Below are positions 61,201 to 64,000 of a stretch of DNA of 64,000 nt, in pieces. Each line of letters begins with the position of its first letter. Position 1 is the stretch's first letter. Origin of the DNA: JAEUIE01 sp046350055 (GTDB taxonomy: Bacteria; Planctomycetota; Planctomycetia; Gemmatales; HRBIN36); NCBI GenBank assembly GCA_046350055.1, contig JAXMBC010000001.1:4588001-4652000 (forward strand). Reading direction: 5' to 3'. A program made the position numbers and the translations under genes. The notes under the pieces are model-generated. The model was not told the DNA's origin. It did not search any database and worked only from the letters and a program-made list of their open reading frames with translations.

Positions 61201-61742
61201 ACTGCATCAGCGATGGTGAGCTTGCCGCCAGCTTGCTGCATCAGATCGCGCAGGTTGGTCCCTTCGACATATTCGTAGGCGATGTAGTGCAAACCCTGGT
61301 CCTGACCATACTGATGGACGCGGGCAATGTGATCATGATCGAGCTGCGCTGAGACTCGGGCTTCACGTTCAAAGCGCTGCACCTGTTCCGGCTGCGTAGC
61401 CAGCACCGGGGGTAGAATCTTGAGAGCCACGCGGCGGTCGAGCAGCGGGTCATTCGCCTTGAAGACCGCAGCCATGCCGCCGGTACCAAGAGCCTCTTCA
61501 ATAAAAAAAGACCCTAATTGCTTGCCAACAAGGAGCTTGGCGAGCTCCGCGGCGCTTGCCTGCCAGGCAGTCAATGGCATGCCACCACTTTTGATGGTGG
61601 CCCCACCGTCGGCAGCAAAGGGGTCAACTAGCGGGGGTTTGGTTTCGTTTTTGGATCCGGAGGACGAATCCAGGTAGAGGACGTTATCCTTCGGGGACGC
61701 TGGAGAGGGCGACCGATCATCGGTTCGGCTGTCTGGCATCAT
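58272..61742 (-). CDS. Very large transmembrane serine/threonine kinase with beta-helix-like domain
   Basis: This encodes 1156 residues from ATG 61742 (GGGAG upstream); an upstream frame to 61886 is weaker. The kinase domain (about 72-345) has GTGGMA, Lys108, HRDIKPSN at 201-208, and DLG in place of DFG at 221-223 (VDLGLARN). One TM helix spans 365-384. The C-terminal ~770 residues show repeated short beta strands (SVTLRLADKADASLLEVVTGALHLVDLKLEISG, GEGFQPELAFHRD, ELSIENIKVRM), suggesting a parallel beta-helix outside the membrane. The target and ligand are unknown. Confidence 0.85.
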   Translation of the reverse strand: MMPDSRTDDRSPSPASPKDNVLYLDSSSGSKNETKPPLVDPFAADGGATIKSGGMPLTAWQASAAELAKLLVGKQLGSFFIEEALGTGGMAAVFKANDPLLDRRVALKILPPVLATQPEQVQRFEREARVSAQLDHDHIARVHQYGQDQGLHYIAYEYVEGTNLRDLMQQAGGKLTIADAVKYLSQAASGLAHTAARGVIHRDIKPSNLVINTQGKLKLVDLGLARNQLSEDSAALTQSGATLGTFDYLSPEQAIDPRRADVRSDIYSLGCTFYHAVTGVPPVPEGTAARKLQSHQMELPADPRTLNPEVPAGLVQILSKMLAKKPEDRYQQADELVRDLQQLQSPSTVILLQKKPINDENALPWYLPVLGILFLALGVISWDIFSGSAPRATDRNSIIAKYQSPIKVEPSTVASSSNTTSSDAPLRLEIESVEDLIAALKRPQGGTIYLKNAQYEVRATAPLLIAAGDWTIRPLGTASVTLRLADKADASLLEVVTGALHLVDLKLEISGQDATGIAIHPPAQLTCERCEFIRLSGSSSILRSTTPASFVKVVKGIDSTQAASLEFKGVLWNPSSGIGTTLEAPAYFLMEECCVGPQYQFVVMPALAQSNQKRLVSIRQSAISMPSDACFKVAGKMPIHLELERTLFSKLTGSSADDPIWLVMEENTPVDLQSTETLFHRVNTYAAWQRPTATRDVIAREWRQIRTALSRCRDEGTAFTTRSPWLEMRPWQRYLETRNVTALALKADYSTTGPTALLGQKLQLANAIAKESSETSTKKTRTLIVDGRGEEQGAYSTLNSAIGTITDEEETIIEVHLHGTVAVKPTELGNSKIILKAGEGFQPELAFHRDTVAGPDGETQLFRLHDGELSIENIKVRMEPLRDTAKALSLLNITGMGKCRLKDAIITLKGNSELTTTVYTISEPAGNMPGSNKTLRAGAARLDCTDSLVRGNGQLLHVQTSRPFQLQLLQTGIALDGTLLLVEGNRGDMSMPNEPAQVQLDRCTCYGSRGILQLRATTAMPQLGALRCVINQSILASSEMQPLVRIETQQSEGELKRKLLWQGKRNIYLSASGTMLATQQLGEATATLYDANLWGDTWGSDDEQAQIVKQVPLQGLLRQTPMAEWESTDFGLREAANLNVREMGLPMESMPRNQSP

Positions 61743-61884
61743 CCCCTTACTCCCTGAATCCGTGGCGTTCGCTCCTTCATGAACGTCAGCAGCGTCAAAC
61801 AAGCTGCTTCGAGGTGTATTAGTACTGTACCTTACGGGAGTGGGTTTGCCTAGCGGATAATGGGCATGTCCATAACATGTCCCC

Positions 61885-63489
61885 ATGTCGCTGCGATTAT
61901 CGAATATACGTCTTGGTGTGGATGCGGATGAGCAGGAACTGCCTACACGGATCGCGCAAACGTTGGGCGTCGCGATTGGCGATATTGGCCCCTGGCGTAT
62001 TCTGCGGAAAAGTCTGGATGCACGTGACCCCGATGATTTGTCGTTTGTCTATGCCGCCGAAGTAGAAGTACCTCATGAGTCGCACTATCTTGAAATGGAG
62101 CCTGTGCGAGGTGGTGTCCAGATCAGTGCGTATTCCGAAGAACCGTTTGAGATGCCGGAAGCAGGAATCACTCCCCTGCCACATCGGCCCATCATCATTG
62201 GCTCCGGTCCGGCCGGCCTGTCAGCAGCCTACTTCCTCGCAGAGCGAGGTTATCGTCCCCTGGTGCTGGAGCGTGGAGCACCAGTCAGCGAGCGTATTCG
62301 CGATGTTCGGGCGTTCGATGAAGGCGGGCCACACAATCGCGAGAGCAATTACCTCTTCGGAGAAGGTGGTGCAGGCACCTTTTCCGATGGCAAGCTCACC
62401 TGCCGGATGAGCGGTCCCGATGTCCGCCGTATCCTGGAACTCTACGCCCGCTGCAAGGGCAAACCGTCCATTCTCTATGATCACCGTCCCCACCTGGGTA
62501 GCAATCGCCTGCCTGCAGTAGTAAAGGCTCAGCGGCAGCTCATTGAATCGCTCGGGGGCGAGGTACGCTTTCACACCTGTGTGGAAGAGTTGCTGGTAAA
62601 AGATGGTGTTATCGAGGGAGTGAAGACCAGTAGTGGAGTAATTCCAGGAACGGTCGTCATTCTCGCCATCGGTCACTCGGCTCGCGACACCTACGAAATG
62701 CTGCATCGACTTGGTGTACCGATGTTGCACAAACCTTTCCAGATCGGAATCCGCATCGAACATCCGCAGGATAACACCAATCGTCATTGCTATGGGTCTC
62801 GCAAGCTCGAACAGAAACTCGGATCAGCCAGTTACAGCGTGGTTCAGAAGACCAGTACCGGTCTCGATCTCTTCAGCTTCTGCATGTGTGCCGGAGGCTA
62901 CGTCATGCCCAGCGTCTCTGAGCCGGAAGCGTTCTGCACCAATGGCATGAGCATGAGCAAGCGTGACTCGCCTTACGCCAACAGCGGGCTGGTCGTTACA
63001 CTGAGTTCGGAACATTTCGGTTCAGACCATCCTCTCGCGGGCATGTACCTGCAACGACATTATGAAGGCCAGGCATATCAATTGTCACGGGATCGCTATG
63101 CCTGCCCCATCCAATGGGCAAAGGACTACCTGCAGTGGAAGAAGAGCAGCGGCAAGCTGCCGAGTAGTTATCCGCGTGAAACCATCCCGACTGATATCAG
63201 CGGAGTGCTGCCGAGCGTGATTGCACAAACAGTGAGGCAAGCACTGCCAGCAATTGACCGCCGCTGGCAGGGTAGATTCCTCAAGGAAGCGACCATCGTA
63301 GGTCCAGAAGCCCGTGGGAGTGCACCGATTCGCATACCCCGAGATTCCGAGTCACGCGAAGCCACCGGCATAACCGGACTGTATCCCGTTGGCGAAGGCG
63401 CAGGCTACGCCGGTGGCATCATTTCCGCTGCGGTCGATGGCCTGCGTTCTGCCCGCGCAATCATTGCCCGGTATGCCGTAACCAAGTGA
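61885..63489 (+). CDS. FAD-dependent oxidoreductase (COG2509-like)
   Basis: This encodes 534 residues. After an N-terminal ~95-residue domain (SLRLSNIRLGVDADEQELPTRIAQTLG), a Rossmann FAD motif IIIGSGPAGLSAAYFLAERG lies near 103-122. Later motifs are NYLFGEGGAGTFSDGKLTCR and GLYPVGEGAGYAGGIISAAVDGLRSA, typical of a dehydrogenase family annotated as uncharacterised FAD-dependent dehydrogenase. The substrate is unknown. The start is divergent from the kinase, with 142 bases between start codons that must hold both promoters. Confidence 0.88.
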   Translation: MSLRLSNIRLGVDADEQELPTRIAQTLGVAIGDIGPWRILRKSLDARDPDDLSFVYAAEVEVPHESHYLEMEPVRGGVQISAYSEEPFEMPEAGITPLPHRPIIIGSGPAGLSAAYFLAERGYRPLVLERGAPVSERIRDVRAFDEGGPHNRESNYLFGEGGAGTFSDGKLTCRMSGPDVRRILELYARCKGKPSILYDHRPHLGSNRLPAVVKAQRQLIESLGGEVRFHTCVEELLVKDGVIEGVKTSSGVIPGTVVILAIGHSARDTYEMLHRLGVPMLHKPFQIGIRIEHPQDNTNRHCYGSRKLEQKLGSASYSVVQKTSTGLDLFSFCMCAGGYVMPSVSEPEAFCTNGMSMSKRDSPYANSGLVVTLSSEHFGSDHPLAGMYLQRHYEGQAYQLSRDRYACPIQWAKDYLQWKKSSGKLPSSYPRETIPTDISGVLPSVIAQTVRQALPAIDRRWQGRFLKEATIVGPEARGSAPIRIPRDSESREATGITGLYPVGEGAGYAGGIISAAVDGLRSARAIIARYAVTK

Positions 63490-63497
63490 GGTTCATC

Positions 63498-64000
63498 ATG
63501 CGTCTGATACCACTGCTTGCTGTACTACTCCTTTGTACCTCACAGGCTCAGGAGCCGCCCAAGCTTATCCGTGTGGGAATCATTGGCTGCGACACCTCGC
63601 ACGCTCCTGCATTCACCAAGATTCTCAATAACCCGAAGAACACCGGAGATCTGGCAGGGTTGAAAGTGGTCGCCGCGTTTCCCGGTGGAAGCCCAGACCT
63701 GCCCGACAGCATCAATCGTGTGCCTACCTACGTAGCGACGCTGCAGAAGGATTACCAGGTAGAAATCGTCGCAGATATTCCCACGCTGCTCAGCAAAGTG
63801 GATGCAGTGCTGCTGGAAAGCGTCGATGGTCGGCCTCACTGGGAGCAGGTACAGCCGGTACTCCGGGCCAGGAAACCGGTGTTCATCGATAAGCCCATAG
63901 CTGCTTCACTGGTAGATGCGCTGCGAATCGTCGCACTAGCAAAGGAGACCGGTACGCCTTGCTTCAGTAGTTCCGCGTTGCGTTTCACACCGAACATTGC
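63498..64000 (+). CDS. Secreted Gfo/Idh/MocA-like oxidoreductase, partial
   Basis: This is the N-terminal 167 residues of a gene cut by the window end. Residues 1-18 form a signal peptide (LIPLLAVLLLCTSQAQ). A Rossmann NAD(P) motif RVGIIGCDTSHAP lies near 25-37, VDAVLLESVDGRPHWEQVQPVLRARKPVFIDKPIAAS around 115-150 gives the conserved EKP-like turn (here DKP), and TGTPCFSSSALRFTPNI follows. It starts eight bases after the FAD oxidoreductase stop, so the two are probably co-transcribed. Exported members are common in planctomycetes. Confidence 0.85.
   Translation, partial: MRLIPLLAVLLLCTSQAQEPPKLIRVGIIGCDTSHAPAFTKILNNPKNTGDLAGLKVVAAFPGGSPDLPDSINRVPTYVATLQKDYQVEIVADIPTLLSKVDAVLLESVDGRPHWEQVQPVLRARKPVFIDKPIAASLVDALRIVALAKETGTPCFSSSALRFTPNI

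Noticed and set aside
1..64000. CRISPR array, rRNA or complete tRNA
   Set aside because: No regularly spaced repeats, no rRNA core sequences, and only tRNA 3' halves at 2078-2124 and 25127-25177.

Overview
The window looks like chromosomal DNA of a planctomycete of the Gemmataceae type. The indicators are two DUF1549/DUF1553 plus DUF1501 gene pairs, three large Hanks-type serine/threonine kinases with a transmembrane segment and big C-terminal extensions, a planctomycete-style ECF sigma factor, WD40 remnants, a CPXCG small protein, and many secreted proteins of unknown function. No rRNA, complete tRNA or CRISPR array was found.

Layout. 1-2 kb holds small hypothetical genes and a VOC protein. 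2.1-7.0 kb, all on the minus strand, is the most notable region. A compact cassette encodes a ubiquitin-like (beta-grasp) protein, an E2-like protein fused to a cysteine-rich zinc-binding tail, a JAMM/JAB peptidase and a ThiF/E1-like enzyme. It ends in a clear terminator and is followed by a GP88-family gene and two membrane proteins. 7.2-15 kb is a scrap zone: truncated WD40 and DUF3883 genes joined head to head, an IS5-family element, a decayed kinase/sigma-factor remnant, and two IS1595-like N-terminal-domain genes. 15.0-18.6 kb is a plasmid- or island-type replication module (MerR-like HTH, AEP-primase/zinc/TOPRIM fusion, RepA-like helicase) with two large palindromes at its 3' end. 19.1-24.9 kb carries an ECF sigma factor, two secreted proteins and a transmembrane kinase. 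At 25.1 kb lies the 3' half of a tRNA-Leu(UAG), and at 2.1 kb a tRNA-Asn-like 3' half. Both are oriented as if integrated DNA lies between them.

25-39 kb contains an MgtA-type P-type ATPase, a DUF1501/DUF1549 pair, an RND efflux pair, adenine phosphoribosyltransferase, an acetyltransferase and a chorismate-lyase-like protein. 39.9-41.7 kb is a broken RAYT transposase and a deleted IS1634-like transposase with three copies of one palindromic repeat. 41.7-64 kb returns to ordinary chromosome: a penicillin-acylase-family Ntn hydrolase, a second DUF1549/DUF1501 pair, a kinase, photolyase, aconitase, rpmB-gatC-gatA-gatB (ribosomal protein L28 and the tRNA-dependent amidotransferase), a very large kinase, an FAD oxidoreductase, and the start of a Gfo/Idh/MocA-type oxidoreductase cut by the window edge. 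Three composite inverted repeats, each arm with its own small hairpin, sit between genes here.

Start codons were chosen by ribosome-binding site where possible; several genes appear to use GTG or TTG. All calls come from reading the sequence; no database search was run.
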